Assembly (NCBI RefSeq): GCF_900476215.1
Contig: NZ_LS483446.1
Location: 992,001 to 1,056,000, forward strand
Direction of reading: 5' to 3'
Length of the DNA: 64,000 nt
From: Helicobacter mustelae
GTDB lineage: Bacteria > Campylobacterota > Campylobacteria > Campylobacterales > Helicobacteraceae
Shown here: positions 1 to 9,702 of the stretch, in pieces
How the letters are laid out: each line of letters starts with the position of its first letter
Position numbering within the stretch: the first letter of the stretch is position 1
The notes under the pieces: generated by a model
The model's database searches: none
Seen by the model: only the letters and a program-made list of their open reading frames with translations
What the model was told of the DNA's origin: nothing
Translations under genes and position numbers: made by a program

Positions 1-375
1 GCTCTCATTTTCTAATACCCAGAGATCCTGAGCCATGCTCTCATGCAGCTTGGCTGGGATCTTGCTAAGCTTTTCTTTGGCCACTTCTAGCATCTTGCTA
101 GAGGGGTCAATCCCAATAAAAGAAACCTTCCTATCCCTACTCTGCTTCTCCCAGTGCAAAATCATATCCCCCGTGCCACAAGCGATGTCTGCGATACACA
201 GAGGATTGTTTTTTTGGAGTTCTAGGGCTCTTTTGCAAGCATCCCTGCGCCATGCAACATCCACCCCCATGCTCATTATGCGGTTAATCCTGTCATAATT
301 TGGCGCGATTTCATTAAACATCTCAATAATCTTCTCTTGCTTGTTTTCAAGAATTTGCTCTTGCTTATTTTCCAT
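1..375 (-). CDS. ubiE: UbiE/MenG-type methyltransferase (partial, 3' end outside window)
   Basis: This frame is open from an ATG at 375 to the window edge (125 codons). The reading shows the class I SAM-methyltransferase features of the UbiE/MenG family: an N-terminal [12 protein letters not shown] segment, then [10 protein letters not shown] (SAM-binding motif I) and [11 protein letters not shown]. Members C-methylate demethylmenaquinone, the last step of menaquinone synthesis, at the membrane face of the cytoplasm. The start overlaps the last 11 bases of argH, so the two are probably co-transcribed. The C-terminal half is not in the window. Confidence 0.9.
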   Translation of the reverse strand, partial: MENKQEQILENKQEKIIEMFNEIAPNYDRINRIMSMGVDVAWRRDACKRALELQKNNPLCIADIACGTGDMILHWEKQSRDRKVSFIGIDPSSKMLEVAKEKLSKIPAKLHESMAQDLWVLENES

Positions 376-1759
376 GCTCCAATCCATCAAGATAGGCCTC
401 CAAAATCCTTATTTGCTCTTTTGTTTGTGCACTTGCTGTGCCGCCCAAAGAATCTCTAGCATCCATAGATGCACGCAGATCCAAGATCTCTTTTACCCCT
501 TTTTTGATCTTGGGGTTTAGAGAGAGGATCTCCTCTTCTTCTAATTCTGAGAGATCTAGCCCCTTTTTTTCGGCAAAAAGCACAATCTCTCCCGTGATAT
601 GATGAGCCTCACGAAAGGGAACCCCACACTCACGCACCAAAAAATCGGCTAGATCTGTCGCGCTCAAATGCCCAATTTTTGCCATTTGTAGCATATTTTT
701 GGGATTTACTTGCATTTTTTGGAGCATCGCAGATAAAATCTCTAGACAAATCTGGATATTCTCCACACTATCAAACACTCCCTCTTTGTCTTCTTGCGTG
801 TCTTTGTTATACGCGAAGGGAAGGCCCTTCATCACCACAAGCAAGGCAATGAGATTGCCAAAGATCCTACCACTTTTGCCGCGCAAAAGCTCGGGCACAT
901 CGGGATTTTTTTTCTGCGGCATGATGGAGCTGCCCGTGGTATAGTCATCTGAGAGACTGATAAATCCAAATTCATAGCTACTCCAAAGCACCAACTCCTC
1001 AGCAATGCGAGAGATATGCATAGAAATCATAGCAATATCATAGAGCAGATCCAGTGCGAAATCCCTCTCACTCACGCTGTCCATGGCATTCAACGTAGGA
1101 GCAATAAAGCCAAGCTCTTCTGCCATCATAAGACGGTCATTTTTGTAAGGAGTACCAGCTAGCGCACCCGATCCTAGCGGAAGATAATTATTGCGCAAAA
1201 AGCTTGCTTGCAGACGCTCAATATCGCGCTTGAGATTTGCACACCATGCCACCAAATGAAAGCCAAAGTTGATAGGCTGGGCATGCTGGAGGTGCGTCAT
1301 GCCTGGCATAATGTCTTCTGTGTGATGCTTGGCAATCTCTAGCAAAGTGCGCATGAGCTTTTGTAAAAGTGCTTGAATCTTAGCATTAGCATCTAGGACA
1401 TAGAGGCGAAAATCTAGTGCCACTTGATCATTGCGGCTGCGCGCGGTGTGCAGCTTCTTGCCCACATCCCCGATCTTTTGAATGAGAGCTTTTTCGATGG
1501 CCATGTGAATGTCTTCATCTACAATATCAAAGACAAATTCTCCCGCCTCAATCTCTCTGCCAATCTCTAAAAGCCCCTTGATAATGGCATCATATTCAGC
1601 AGCATCCAGTACGCCGATTTGATGCAGCATCTTTGCATGGGTCTTGGAGCCCAAAATATCATAGCGCCACAATTTATAATCAAAGGGGATGGAAGCATTG
1701 AATAACTCGAGCAACTTCGCGCTCTCCTTGCCAAATCTCCCGCCCCATAGTTTTGCCAT
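365..1759 (-). CDS. argH: argininosuccinate lyase
   Basis: 464 residues, the usual length of the fumarase/aspartase superfamily enzyme that splits argininosuccinate into arginine and fumarate, the last step of arginine synthesis. The family signature [12 protein letters not shown] lies near residues 280-292, and the N-terminal MAKLWGGRF and TARSRNDQ segments are typical. It is preceded by hemJ (9-base gap) and overlaps ubiE by 11 bases. H. pylori lacks a full arginine pathway, so a complete argH points to a different Helicobacter. Identification is secure. Confidence 0.97.
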   Translation of the reverse strand: MAKLWGGRFGKESAKLLELFNASIPFDYKLWRYDILGSKTHAKMLHQIGVLDAAEYDAIIKGLLEIGREIEAGEFVFDIVDEDIHMAIEKALIQKIGDVGKKLHTARSRNDQVALDFRLYVLDANAKIQALLQKLMRTLLEIAKHHTEDIMPGMTHLQHAQPINFGFHLVAWCANLKRDIERLQASFLRNNYLPLGSGALAGTPYKNDRLMMAEELGFIAPTLNAMDSVSERDFALDLLYDIAMISMHISRIAEELVLWSSYEFGFISLSDDYTTGSSIMPQKKNPDVPELLRGKSGRIFGNLIALLVVMKGLPFAYNKDTQEDKEGVFDSVENIQICLEILSAMLQKMQVNPKNMLQMAKIGHLSATDLADFLVRECGVPFREAHHITGEIVLFAEKKGLDLSELEEEEILSLNPKIKKGVKEILDLRASMDARDSLGGTASAQTKEQIRILEAYLDGLEHGK

Positions 1760-1768
1760 CTCTGCTCC

Positions 1769-2209
1769 TTAAAAGCGTAGCACCACGCAGGTGATGATTA
1801 CCACCAAAGCGATGGTAGGAATCTCATTAAAAAATCGGAAAAATTTCCCACTGGCTGGCATTTGACCCTGCGCAAATTTCTTCATATAATACAAACATAG
1901 GAAGTGGAAAATTACTAAAAAAATAATAAAAAGCAGCTTAACATGGATCCACATGCCACTTTTGAAAATCCCAGGATCTAGCAGCAAAAGCGTCCCTCCA
2001 CTAAGTAGAGTGGCTAGCATGGCTGGGGTGCCAATGGCATTGAAAAGCTTGCGCTCTTGGATCTTGACCACCTCACAAAAGCCTGTATTTTCAAAATACT
2101 CACTATGATAGACAAAGAGCCTTGGAAGATAAAAAAGTGCTGCCATCCAAGAGATCACAGCCACGATGTGAAAAATCTTGACATAGAGATAGAGTTGTGC
2201 ACCATCCAT
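1769..2209 (-). CDS. hemJ: HemJ-type protoporphyrinogen IX oxidase
   Basis: 146-residue integral membrane protein with about four hydrophobic segments. The N-terminal stretch KIFHIVAVISWMAALFYLPR followed by LFVYH is the hallmark of HemJ, the oxygen-independent-lineage enzyme that oxidises protoporphyrinogen IX in haem synthesis. The conserved histidine of the first helix is present. The start ATG follows an AAGGAAT ribosome site. Older annotations call this family a conserved membrane protein; the HemJ role is known from other bacteria and inferred here. Confidence 0.85.
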   Translation of the reverse strand: MDGAQLYLYVKIFHIVAVISWMAALFYLPRLFVYHSEYFENTGFCEVVKIQERKLFNAIGTPAMLATLLSGGTLLLLDPGIFKSGMWIHVKLLFIIFLVIFHFLCLYYMKKFAQGQMPASGKFFRFFNEIPTIALVVIITCVVLRF

Positions 2210-2536
2210 TTTGATTCCTTTGTATTTTTATTGCTGCATTGTATTTTGTGTTTGTGATTTTTCTGTCCCTGGATTTGATTTTTTTGCCTTTATTTCATTT
2301 TTATTTCACCTTTCATGAGAATTTTTGAGCAAAATATTCCGCGCTCTGCCCTGAGTGCATTTGATGCCTTTATTTTTTGGTAGGCATTTTACTTACAGGA
2401 TTTTTGCAATTTTTGGACTTGCACTGACCTTGCTATTCTCATCATTTTTTTCACTTTTATATATGCTAGATTACAAAACTCCTAGATCCCAAAATCCCTC
2501 ACAGCCCCGCTTGTTTTTCTAATGGAATCCAAATCC
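2210..2536. other. 327-bp intergenic region, nothing recognised
   Basis: AT-rich spacer between hemJ and the YigZ-like gene, both on the minus strand. It should contain the hemJ promoter, but I find no element good enough to mark. No RNA gene, repeat or conserved small ORF was seen. Confidence 0.5.
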
Positions 2537-3136
2537 TTAGCCTTGGCTGGGTTTATTGACAAAGCGCATTTGCTCAACCTGTGCGGCAAATTCTTCCACA
2601 CTCCCCTCCCTGCCACGGATGTGCAAAACCACCCCAGCATCACAAAAGCGATCTTTTTGCAGCTCTAACTCTAAAATCTTGGCTAGATATTCCACCCGAC
2701 TTAGCAATGCATAGCTACAAAAAAACTCCCTTTGGCATTCTTGTACAAAATCCTGCAGGAGGTTTTTTGACTCTGCGATCTTGACGCATTCCACGATACT
2801 CTGAGTATAGGCGCGCACCAAGCCCCCTACCCCAAGAAGCGTCCCCCCAAAATATCGCACCACAATCGCAGCAGAATCCACCAAATCCCTGCCACGCAAG
2901 ACATTGAGCACAGGCATGCCAGAGCTCCCGCGGGGCTCACCATCATCGCTAAAAGCCTCTTCTACCCTCCCAGAATCATACACCCGATACGCATAGACAA
3001 AATGCACAGCCTTGAGATGAGTGTTTTTGAGTTCTTGGAGTTTTTCTGCAAAATGTTCCCAAGGAAATAAAAAGCCAAGGAAACTAGATTTTTTGGCTTC
3101 TAGCTCAAAAAACGCCTCTCCTACAATCTTTTTCAT
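2537..3136 (-). CDS. YigZ/IMPACT-family protein
   Basis: 199 residues. The N-terminal UPF0029/IMPACT domain is clear: KKSSFLGF, then FSDDGEPRGSSGMPVL near residues 63-78 and VVRYFGGTLLGVGGLVRAY near residues 95-113. A smaller C-terminal domain (about residues 130-195) fits the YigZ second domain. Bacterial members are thought to interact with nucleic acid or the translation apparatus, but no precise reaction is established. The start overlaps the end of the preceding META-domain gene by four bases, implying translational coupling. Confidence 0.85.
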   Translation of the reverse strand: MKKIVGEAFFELEAKKSSFLGFLFPWEHFAEKLQELKNTHLKAVHFVYAYRVYDSGRVEEAFSDDGEPRGSSGMPVLNVLRGRDLVDSAAIVVRYFGGTLLGVGGLVRAYTQSIVECVKIAESKNLLQDFVQECQREFFCSYALLSRVEYLAKILELELQKDRFCDAGVVLHIRGREGSVEEFAAQVEQMRFVNKPSQG

Positions 3137-3693
3137 AGACTCTTGAGATAGATTTGCACATCTTTGTTTCTCAAGATCATGGCAGTTTTGCCCTTTTTTT
3201 CTACGAAAAACAGCCCCTTGAGATTCTGAGCAAAGAGGAGTTCAAAATCCATCAGACTTGGTGGATTGCAAATCCTTCTGGTGATATTAATCTCATAGAT
3301 CTCAATGTCATCTGCATCTTTCCAAGAATAATCTGCAGAAAAATTATTACAACCCGCATCGCCATAGATGCGATTTTGCTTGGTATCAAAGCGCAGAGAA
3401 GAAACATTGTCTTTTTGCGCGAGCTCTTGTAGATCCTCTGGGCTCATCTCTTGATTGCCATCCATACTTGCTAGAGGATCTTGATTATTTTGGGCGTCAT
3501 CCTTTACTTCATCCTTTGTGCTTAGGAGCTTTAGGGCATGATCCTTCATACCCCTAAGCCCATCATAACTCTTCCCCTGTATAACAATCTTTTCAATCTC
3601 CCAGTTATTGCCAGAAAAACTGCCCTTAAAAAGATCTAGCAGACCACAACCACTCAATACAAAAACAACAATCAATGAAAAAAACTTTAACAA
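3133..3693 (-). CDS. META-domain lipoprotein
   Basis: 186 residues. The N-terminus is a lipoprotein signal ending in LSGC (Cys16), so the mature protein is probably lipid-anchored. A first W-x-I-E block (NNWEIEKI) and the later GDAGCNNFSADY motif with paired cysteines (…RRICNPP…) match the META/HslJ fold. About 50 polar residues rich in D, Q and N separate the two halves. HslJ-like proteins are tied to envelope stress and drug tolerance in enterobacteria; the role here is unknown. Confidence 0.75.
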   Translation of the reverse strand: MLKFFSLIVVFVLSGCGLLDLFKGSFSGNNWEIEKIVIQGKSYDGLRGMKDHALKLLSTKDEVKDDAQNNQDPLASMDGNQEMSPEDLQELAQKDNVSSLRFDTKQNRIYGDAGCNNFSADYSWKDADDIEIYEINITRRICNPPSLMDFELLFAQNLKGLFFVEKKGKTAMILRNKDVQIYLKSL

Positions 3694-4086
3694 AATCTAC
3701 TCCAAAAAAAGCCAAGAAATTTACAAAAACAGTGGCGGAAATAATCTCTTAAAAGCCCGCATTTTAACGAGAATCCCTTAACAAATCTTAACTTTCCCAC
3801 AAATTCCCCCCGCCACTTTTTGGCTGCGGCCTGGCTGGATTTATTTTGACTTGGCTCTTGTGAAGATTTTTTGAACTAGCCCTTAATTTTCAAACAACAA
3901 AAAAAGAGAGAAGTTTTTAAGCAAAAAAGAGGAGGTGAGATTTGGCAATGGGGGAGTGTGGAAGTAGAGTCAAAGAAGGATTTTAGAGCTTTGTGAGACT
4001 CCCACGCAGTCTCTTGGGTAATTCCCCAGCCATCCTTTGCTGCATCCTCTCTAGGCCTACCATACCCCCTACAATGCCAGGGGAGA
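3694..4086. other. 393-bp intergenic region, nothing recognised
   Basis: Lies between two minus-strand genes. It has a purine-rich stretch around 3897-3935 and a pyrimidine-rich part near the end, but no convincing promoter, RNA gene, repeat or ORF. Confidence 0.5.
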
Positions 4087-4854
4087 TTAGGCGGGATTAT
4101 CTAGACTAGAGTTTGATTCTTGGATGGGGGTTTTGCAGATTTGTGCGCAATCATATGCAAGGCTTAAAAAATCCCTAGACTTCACATCCAAAAAGTTGCT
4201 ATTAGAGCCGCGCACTCGTGTTTGCAATGCCAAAAGCTTGGCTTCTTCACTCTCAAAATCTGGCAAAGCTGGGATTTCCTTGGCAAATTTCTCCGCATAC
4301 GCATCATAAAGTGCGTTAAAGTCTTGATTATCAAGCTCAAGATTTGCCGCCACATCTAGAAGGTATTCTTTTTCCTCATTATCTAGCACACCATCTAGAT
4401 AGCCCAAAAGCAGCAAAAATTCTACAAATTTTAGGCGCTTCTTGTATTCTGCATAGCTCAGAGTCAAAAACTCCTTTGCTAGCGCGATGAGACCTCGAGT
4501 ATCCTCTTTCCCACAGGCTTGCTTTGCGAGATCTTTGTATTTTTCCTCAAGTGGATTATTTGAGAAATACTGCTCCAAAAGATGATCCATTAACACATCA
4601 TAGCCCTCCTGCATCCTTGCACGGTTGGGAGTTTTGGCGCAGATTGCCAGGCAGACCCCAAGCTCAGTGGCACCAAATTGCTCCTCTTGCGTCTTTGGCG
4701 TGACATAGTAGGGATCTTCTTTGAGATCATATTCGAGCTTTTCTGCCTTCTCTTTTTTGCTTCTAGGCTCGATGGGATTTTTGAGATATTCCTTGAGGCT
4801 CTGATAGAGATAGAAAACCACCCCAGCAGCGATAATCAATAATAAATATTCCAT
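4087..4854 (-). CDS. membrane-anchored TerB-like helical protein
   Basis: The frame is open further upstream, to 4962. I place the start at the ATG at 4854 because an AAAGGAG site lies just before it and because this removes an overlap with the preceding gene; the protein is then 255 residues. It has an N-terminal membrane helix (EYLLLIIAAGVVFYLYQ), a charged linker, and an all-helical region in which LGYLDGVLDNEEKEYL resembles the TerB/DjlA-like acidic motif. Function is unknown; TerB-like domains are thought to bind metal or partners at the membrane. Confidence 0.65.
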   Translation of the reverse strand: MEYLLLIIAAGVVFYLYQSLKEYLKNPIEPRSKKEKAEKLEYDLKEDPYYVTPKTQEEQFGATELGVCLAICAKTPNRARMQEGYDVLMDHLLEQYFSNNPLEEKYKDLAKQACGKEDTRGLIALAKEFLTLSYAEYKKRLKFVEFLLLLGYLDGVLDNEEKEYLLDVAANLELDNQDFNALYDAYAEKFAKEIPALPDFESEEAKLLALQTRVRGSNSNFLDVKSRDFLSLAYDCAQICKTPIQESNSSLDNPA

Positions 4855-4879
4855 GATACTCCTTTGTAATTTCTCATTC

Positions 4880-5173
4880 CTAAAGATTGCTTTGATTTTT
4901 TTCTTTTTTGAGGCGAGTGAGTTTTTTGGCACGCTCACGCTCTTCTTTTTTCTTTTCCTCAATGGCTAGCAATCGCTCGTTTTTCTTGCGCATTTGATGG
5001 ATATACTCCTCTCTTTTTAGCGGGAAGGAAAAGCCAATAGGGCGCAGGGTGAGGATGAAAAATACTAGTAAAAACACAGATACAGAGATGATGGGCGGAT
5101 CACTTGGGTTGATATAATGCCAAAACCAAGCAATACATCCTGCAAAAATCAATCTCAAAAGAATTCTAAACAT
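4880..5173 (-). CDS. small membrane protein with charged tail
   Basis: 97 residues: two hydrophobic helices (about residues 3-20 and 28-45), then a highly charged, K/E-rich tail likely to form a cytoplasmic coiled coil. It precedes the TerB-like gene by 25 bases, so the two are probably one operon and may act together at the inner membrane. I do not recognise a family. Confidence 0.6.
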   Translation of the reverse strand: MFRILLRLIFAGCIAWFWHYINPSDPPIISVSVFLLVFFILTLRPIGFSFPLKREEYIHQMRKKNERLLAIEEKKKEERERAKKLTRLKKEKNQSNL

Positions 5174-5729
5174 CTTGCCCCCTTGGGGTGGCTGCTTTTG
5201 CTTTCATTTTCACTCCTTTGCTGCTTGCATGTTTTGCTTTTTACTCCTCCTGCCGCCTTTACCCCAGCATTCTTACTTGTGCCTCCACTTATTGGATTAG
5301 GCAACTTCACACAACCCAGTGACCTTCAAACTAGCAATCCAAAGAATCACCCGGGATAAACCCTGTAGCTTTCCTGCTAGAGGGGGCGCACCAGCTAGCC
5401 TATGGAATAAAAAGCTCCTACTCTCTTTAGGTACACCAGCCTCAAATAACAGAGGGAAGCACACTTGGTGTTTAACTGGTAGGAAGTGCTCCCTTGACCC
5501 TACCTGGTTTTACTTTGGCGGCATGAGTCAAACCCTCTAGCAGCTCTTTTAGAGCTGGAATCTTTTGCAAAGACTCCCAGATCCTTTGAGCTCCAAGTCT
5601 CTGACCAGCCCAGCAGCCTCTAGATTATTAGGGCGTGTTCTCAAATAGCAAAACCCCATGCACACGGCGCAAAATCCCGCTGTATCTCTAGAAATCTCCC
5701 TGCCCGCTGCTTTTTGATGCTAGCACCCT
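5174..5729. other. 556-bp intergenic region with hairpins, no gene recognised
   Basis: No ORF here looks real on either strand. A 7-bp hairpin (CAGCTCT, TTT loop, AGAGCTG) sits at 5541-5557, followed by GAATCTTTT on the plus strand. A longer imperfect stem joins GGGAAGCACACTT near 5453 with AAGTGCTCCC near 5486. I looked for RNase P RNA, tmRNA, SRP RNA and tRNA core motifs and found none. A structured but unidentified transcript cannot be excluded. Confidence 0.4.
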
Positions 5730-6164
5730 CTAGAGATATTGCTTGTTATGAGGATTTGATAGAATCGCCTCCATGGATCTTTTCATCTCTTCTTCCTCCA
5801 AGCTCTCCTCCACAAAAATCTTTTTGCTATCTAGTCGTACAAAAATCACGCTTTCTTTTTCCCCAACAGTGATGGCAATCTGCAAGATACTTGAAAGATC
5901 CATTTCCACAATGCTGCCGATGTTCTCACTCCCAAAACCCGCCTCAAAGCTAATCCCTCTCTCTGTAAGGGCCAGACTCTCAAAGGTATAGCCCGCCAGC
6001 ACAAAGGGGCTGATAGGGCGAAAATCCTGCAAAATAGAGGCTGGAAGTGGAGGATCAAAAGACACTTCATCAATCTTGCACCACAGGATGAAGGATTTTT
6101 TTTTCTGCATCAAAAACTTAATAATGTTTTCGCAATGCTTGTCTTGCAATTTGTCAAATTTCAT
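5730..6164 (-). CDS. SspB-like protein (HP0469-type)
   Basis: 144 residues, overlapping the pepF stop by four bases. Residues about 50-110 follow the SspB pattern: a hydrophobic strand, a leucine-rich segment (ESLALTERGISFEAGFG), an acidic/methionine turn (VEMDLSSILQIAI) and a short GEKESVIFV strand. SspB is the adaptor that hands ssrA-tagged peptides to ClpXP. The match is by pattern only and has not been searched. In H. pylori an unassigned gene holds the same position before pepF and kefB. It could be an adaptor for another protease or a structural lookalike. Confidence 0.55.
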   Translation of the reverse strand: MKFDKLQDKHCENIIKFLMQKKKSFILWCKIDEVSFDPPLPASILQDFRPISPFVLAGYTFESLALTERGISFEAGFGSENIGSIVEMDLSSILQIAITVGEKESVIFVRLDSKKIFVEESLEEEEMKRSMEAILSNPHNKQYL

Positions 6165-7870
6165 AATAGCTCCTCAAATTCCTTAAGCATCTTTTTGACC
6201 TCCTTCATGCCGATGTTCCAAAATTTGGGGTCCTCGATGTCAAAACCAAATGCAGAGACTAGCTCCCTGGGGCTCTTGCTGCCCCCACTGCTCAAAAATT
6301 CCTCATACACTCCCACAAAACTCTGGCCTTGTTTTTTGTACAGCCCAAAGAGTGCGAGCACGAGTAACTGCCCATAACTATAGGCATAGCAATAAAATGG
6401 AGAATGCACAAAATGAGGAATGTAGCTCCACCACATCGCATAGTTTTTGGTGAGTTTTAGGCTTTTGCCAAACATCTTTTGATTCTCTTCCATCCACATT
6501 TCATCCAATTCCTCTGCCTTTAACTCGCGATCGCTTGCATGGATCGCGCGCTCAAAATTGGTCATTACCACCTGACGAAACATCGTAGAGAAAATATCTT
6601 CTAGCTTTGAGGCATAGATTCCCAGCAGCTGATCCCTGCTTAGCGTTTTTTTGACACTATCAAAAAGCAACATCTCTGCAAATACCGAGGCAGTTTCTGC
6701 AGTGGTGAGCGGAGTGTCCATATTGAGATAACCCTGTTTTTTGCTAAGCTCTTGATGTACCATATGGCCAAATTCATGTGCGATGGTGAAAACATCGCGG
6801 TAATTGCCTGTGTAATTGAGCAGCACAAAGGGATGGGCACTTGGCACCGCACCATGACTAAATGCACCACCCCTCTTGGCATCTCTTGGGTGAGAATCCA
6901 CCCAGCCTCCCTCACAGGCTCGCTTGGCGATTTTATAAAATTTGGGTGAAAAATCCTCAAAACATGCAAGCACCATCCCAACCCCCTCTGCATAATCCAA
7001 AGAAAACTCCTGATTCAAAATGGGCGCATAACGATCATAGTCTTTGAGCTTGTAGCCAAGGATCTGGGATTTGTGTTTGTAGTATTTGTGCACCAGCTTC
7101 ATGTTGCCATTGACCACGTCAATGAGGCTATCTACGCTCTTTTGGCTGATGTGATTGCTCTGGTGCCTGAAAGCCTCCTTATTTGGGTAGTTGCGCATCT
7201 TACTTTGGATCTGCAAGTCCTTGCGCACCATGTTGAAAATATAGCCTAAAAGCATGCGGGATTTTTTCAGTTCTTTGCTAAAGCATTTCTGAGCCTCTTT
7301 TCGCTCCTCTCTATTACTGCTATGCAAGAGCGCCAAAATCTCCTCCTCTCTTTTTTCTCCTTCCTGGTAGGGGATTTTTAGCGTGCTAAAAAACTCATCA
7401 AAAAGCCTGGCAAAAGCATCCACACCAACAGGCGAGACCTGCAAAAGCACTTTTTCTTCTTCTAGACTCAATTGATGGGATTTTTTGAGTAAGAGTTTTT
7501 CAAGATAATAGCCATACTGCCCTGCTTCTTCCATCAAATCTTTTTGAGTCTCTGTATCTAGGGCGCAAAATTCCAGCTCAAAAAACAAGACATGCGACTC
7601 AATCTCATGGGTTTTCATCTCATATTCGGCATAAATGGCGCCTTTTTTTGTATCACTGGCAAAATGCAAAAACACATAGGTCATCACCCTGCCAATGCCC
7701 TCTAAAACCTCCTCATACTCCTGCAAGCTCTTGTGAAAATCTTTGGATTTTTCTAGCTTGCCCTTGTGCTTTTTTTCAAAATCCTTGGCGGCATCTAGGA
7801 GATCTCTACAAAACTCCTCTAGCCTTTCAAAATTCTCAAAAAGCACACTCAAATCCCATGTATGGCTCAT
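6161..7870 (-). CDS. pepF: oligoendopeptidase F (M3B metallopeptidase)
   Basis: 569 residues, standard for the M3B family. The zinc motif HEFGH lies near residue 362 (TIAHEFGHMVHQE), with the downstream glutamate in TTAETASVFAEM. The helical N-terminal domain and the C-terminal YSYGQLLVLALFGLY block are typical of PepF. These enzymes cut short peptides in the cytoplasm and recycle peptides from proteolysis. The start overlaps the kefB stop by four bases and the end overlaps the SspB-like gene by four, forming a tight three-gene unit as in H. pylori HP0471-HP0469. Confidence 0.95.
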   Translation of the reverse strand: MSHTWDLSVLFENFERLEEFCRDLLDAAKDFEKKHKGKLEKSKDFHKSLQEYEEVLEGIGRVMTYVFLHFASDTKKGAIYAEYEMKTHEIESHVLFFELEFCALDTETQKDLMEEAGQYGYYLEKLLLKKSHQLSLEEEKVLLQVSPVGVDAFARLFDEFFSTLKIPYQEGEKREEEILALLHSSNREERKEAQKCFSKELKKSRMLLGYIFNMVRKDLQIQSKMRNYPNKEAFRHQSNHISQKSVDSLIDVVNGNMKLVHKYYKHKSQILGYKLKDYDRYAPILNQEFSLDYAEGVGMVLACFEDFSPKFYKIAKRACEGGWVDSHPRDAKRGGAFSHGAVPSAHPFVLLNYTGNYRDVFTIAHEFGHMVHQELSKKQGYLNMDTPLTTAETASVFAEMLLFDSVKKTLSRDQLLGIYASKLEDIFSTMFRQVVMTNFERAIHASDRELKAEELDEMWMEENQKMFGKSLKLTKNYAMWWSYIPHFVHSPFYCYAYSYGQLLVLALFGLYKKQGQSFVGVYEEFLSSGGSKSPRELVSAFGFDIEDPKFWNIGMKEVKKMLKEFEELL

Positions 7871-9507
7871 TCTCTCTCCTTTATCGCGCGCTCTACCAAC
7901 AAATCAGCAATTTGCACATGCGTATTGATGCTTGTGACATTCAACTGTCTGAGTTCTTCTTCTTGCATCTGTGAGTCAACCTTGGCAATTATATCAATGT
8001 TTGGTGCGATTTTTAAAACCGCATTGCAAATTGCATGGATGATGCTGGTGTTGTCAATGGCGATGATGAGGCATTTGGCATCTTGTAGGTGGAATTTCTC
8101 TAAAAATGTATTTTGCGTGATATTGCCAAAGACTACGCGATCCTTGCGTTTTTCGCCCTTCTCTACTTTGAGGATGTCATAATCCATCGCCACATAATTG
8201 ATGTTTTTTTCTTTGAGTTTTTCTACCACCACCTCGCCAAAGGCCCCATAACCCGCCACTACGACATGATTGAACAAAGGCACACTCACCATCTCCACAC
8301 CCCTATCTTTGTGCAGGCCTAGATGAGTGTGTCTTTTGAGGAAATAGGCTGTAATATTGGAGAGATTTTTGAGGATGAATGGCGTAGCCACCATGGAAAA
8401 GACCACGGTAAGCACCAAAAACTGATGCAGATCTTGAGAGGAGTAATGCAGCACCCCATTTTGCTGGAGGTATTTCAAAAATCCATTTTGCAATGGCGCA
8501 TTAAAGAGATCTGCACCACTAGCATTCACAAAAATCGCGAAAGAAAATTCTCCCACTTGCGCCAATGCACAGGCGGTTTTTAGCGCACTTTTGTCACTTC
8601 GGAAAAATCGCAAAATATAATACAGCACCGAAGTCTTCACACTCATGACAAAAAACACCAGCAACACAACATTGAAAAAATTATAAAGCAAAAAAGGCAG
8701 ATCCACCTGCATGCCCACAGTGATAAAAAACAGCGCCAAAAAGATATCGCGAAACTGCTTGAGATCAGACTCTACCTGGTGCTTTAATGGAGATTTGGCA
8801 ATCATCATCCCAGCGATGAATGCCCCAAGAGACATCGAAAAACCAAAAGACCCACTAAGCTCAGCAGCACCCAGCAAAATCAGCAAAATGCTTGCCATGA
8901 AGATTTCATTGTTCTGGCTTTTGGCAGCCAATCTCAAGATCTTGGAAGCAAAATATTTGCCTGGCAAAATCAATAAAATCAAAATAATGAAGATGGAGGT
9001 AAAAGTCTTTAGCAGCATGGTGGAAACTTGAGAATCTTTGTTGCTAAGCAATGCCAAGATGATCAAAATAGGAATAACTGCAATGTCCTGCATAATCAAA
9101 ATGCCTAGCACACTCTTGCCATGGATGGTGCCAAGCTGCTTGGTTTCATCAAAAGATTTGAGCACGATGGCAGTGGAAGAGAGAGAGAAGCTCATGCTAA
9201 TCACTAATGAGATTACGCTTGAAAGCCCCAATACAAAATGCGCTAACAAAAAAAATACAGTAGAGATCCCCACTAGCTGCAAAATCCCAAAAAAGACCAC
9301 TTCCTCTTTCATGGACTTGAGCCGATCAAAACTAAATTCTAGCCCAATCATAAACATCAAAAACACAATGCCAAATTCTGCTAGCTCACTAAGGATAGAG
9401 AAATCATTGAACTTGAAAAAATGCGCGATAAAAACCCCTGTGACGATATAGCCAATAATCACAGGAATGTCGAAAAATTTCAAAATCAGGTTAAAAAAAA
9501 TCGACAT
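7867..9507 (-). CDS. kefB: KefB-type K+/H+ antiporter with RCK domain
   Basis: 546 residues from the ATG at 9507. An N-terminal CPA2 Na+(K+)/H+ exchanger domain with about 11-12 membrane helices is followed by a TrkA-N/RCK nucleotide-binding domain starting near residue 405 (VVVAGYGAFGEVV). The family exports potassium under electrophile or pH stress. The first helix looks truncated at this ATG. In-frame sequence continues upstream (ITAVLFVILVGLA) to an ATT at 9546 that lies 6 bases after AAGGAG, whereas the ATG has no good ribosome site. The true start may therefore be the rare codon ATT. Confidence 0.88.
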   Translation of the reverse strand: MSIFFNLILKFFDIPVIIGYIVTGVFIAHFFKFNDFSILSELAEFGIVFLMFMIGLEFSFDRLKSMKEEVVFFGILQLVGISTVFFLLAHFVLGLSSVISLVISMSFSLSSTAIVLKSFDETKQLGTIHGKSVLGILIMQDIAVIPILIILALLSNKDSQVSTMLLKTFTSIFIILILLILPGKYFASKILRLAAKSQNNEIFMASILLILLGAAELSGSFGFSMSLGAFIAGMMIAKSPLKHQVESDLKQFRDIFLALFFITVGMQVDLPFLLYNFFNVVLLVFFVMSVKTSVLYYILRFFRSDKSALKTACALAQVGEFSFAIFVNASGADLFNAPLQNGFLKYLQQNGVLHYSSQDLHQFLVLTVVFSMVATPFILKNLSNITAYFLKRHTHLGLHKDRGVEMVSVPLFNHVVVAGYGAFGEVVVEKLKEKNINYVAMDYDILKVEKGEKRKDRVVFGNITQNTFLEKFHLQDAKCLIIAIDNTSIIHAICNAVLKIAPNIDIIAKVDSQMQEEELRQLNVTSINTHVQIADLLVERAIKERE

Positions 9508-9611
9508 TGCAAGTCCAACTAATATGACAAATAATACCGCTGTAATGACTCTCTCCTTATTTTTTACTCTAATTCAGTAGAATTTACAAATGTAATATTT
9601 TAGATTCTTTT

Positions 9612-9617
9612 TATAAT
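9612..9617 (+). promoter_or_regulatory. putative -10 box upstream of the coiled-coil gene
   Basis: TATAAT on the plus strand, about 85 bases before the ATG at 9703, in a very AT-rich spacer. No matching -35 box, which is common in Helicobacter. Weak evidence because of the base composition. Confidence 0.3.
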
Positions 9618-9702
9618 ATTTTGAACAATATTTCACCCATTGATTGGGGATATTTTTAACATATTTGATAATGAAGAGCAAAACAAAAGATTGAGGAGAA
9701 AA

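Noticed and set aside
5319-5540. Plus-strand ORF of 73 codons in the 5.2-5.7 kb gap
   Set aside because: No ribosome site and no protein-like composition.
5174-5729. Possible RNase P RNA, SRP RNA or tmRNA
   Set aside because: Core motifs of these RNAs were not found on either strand, only generic hairpins.
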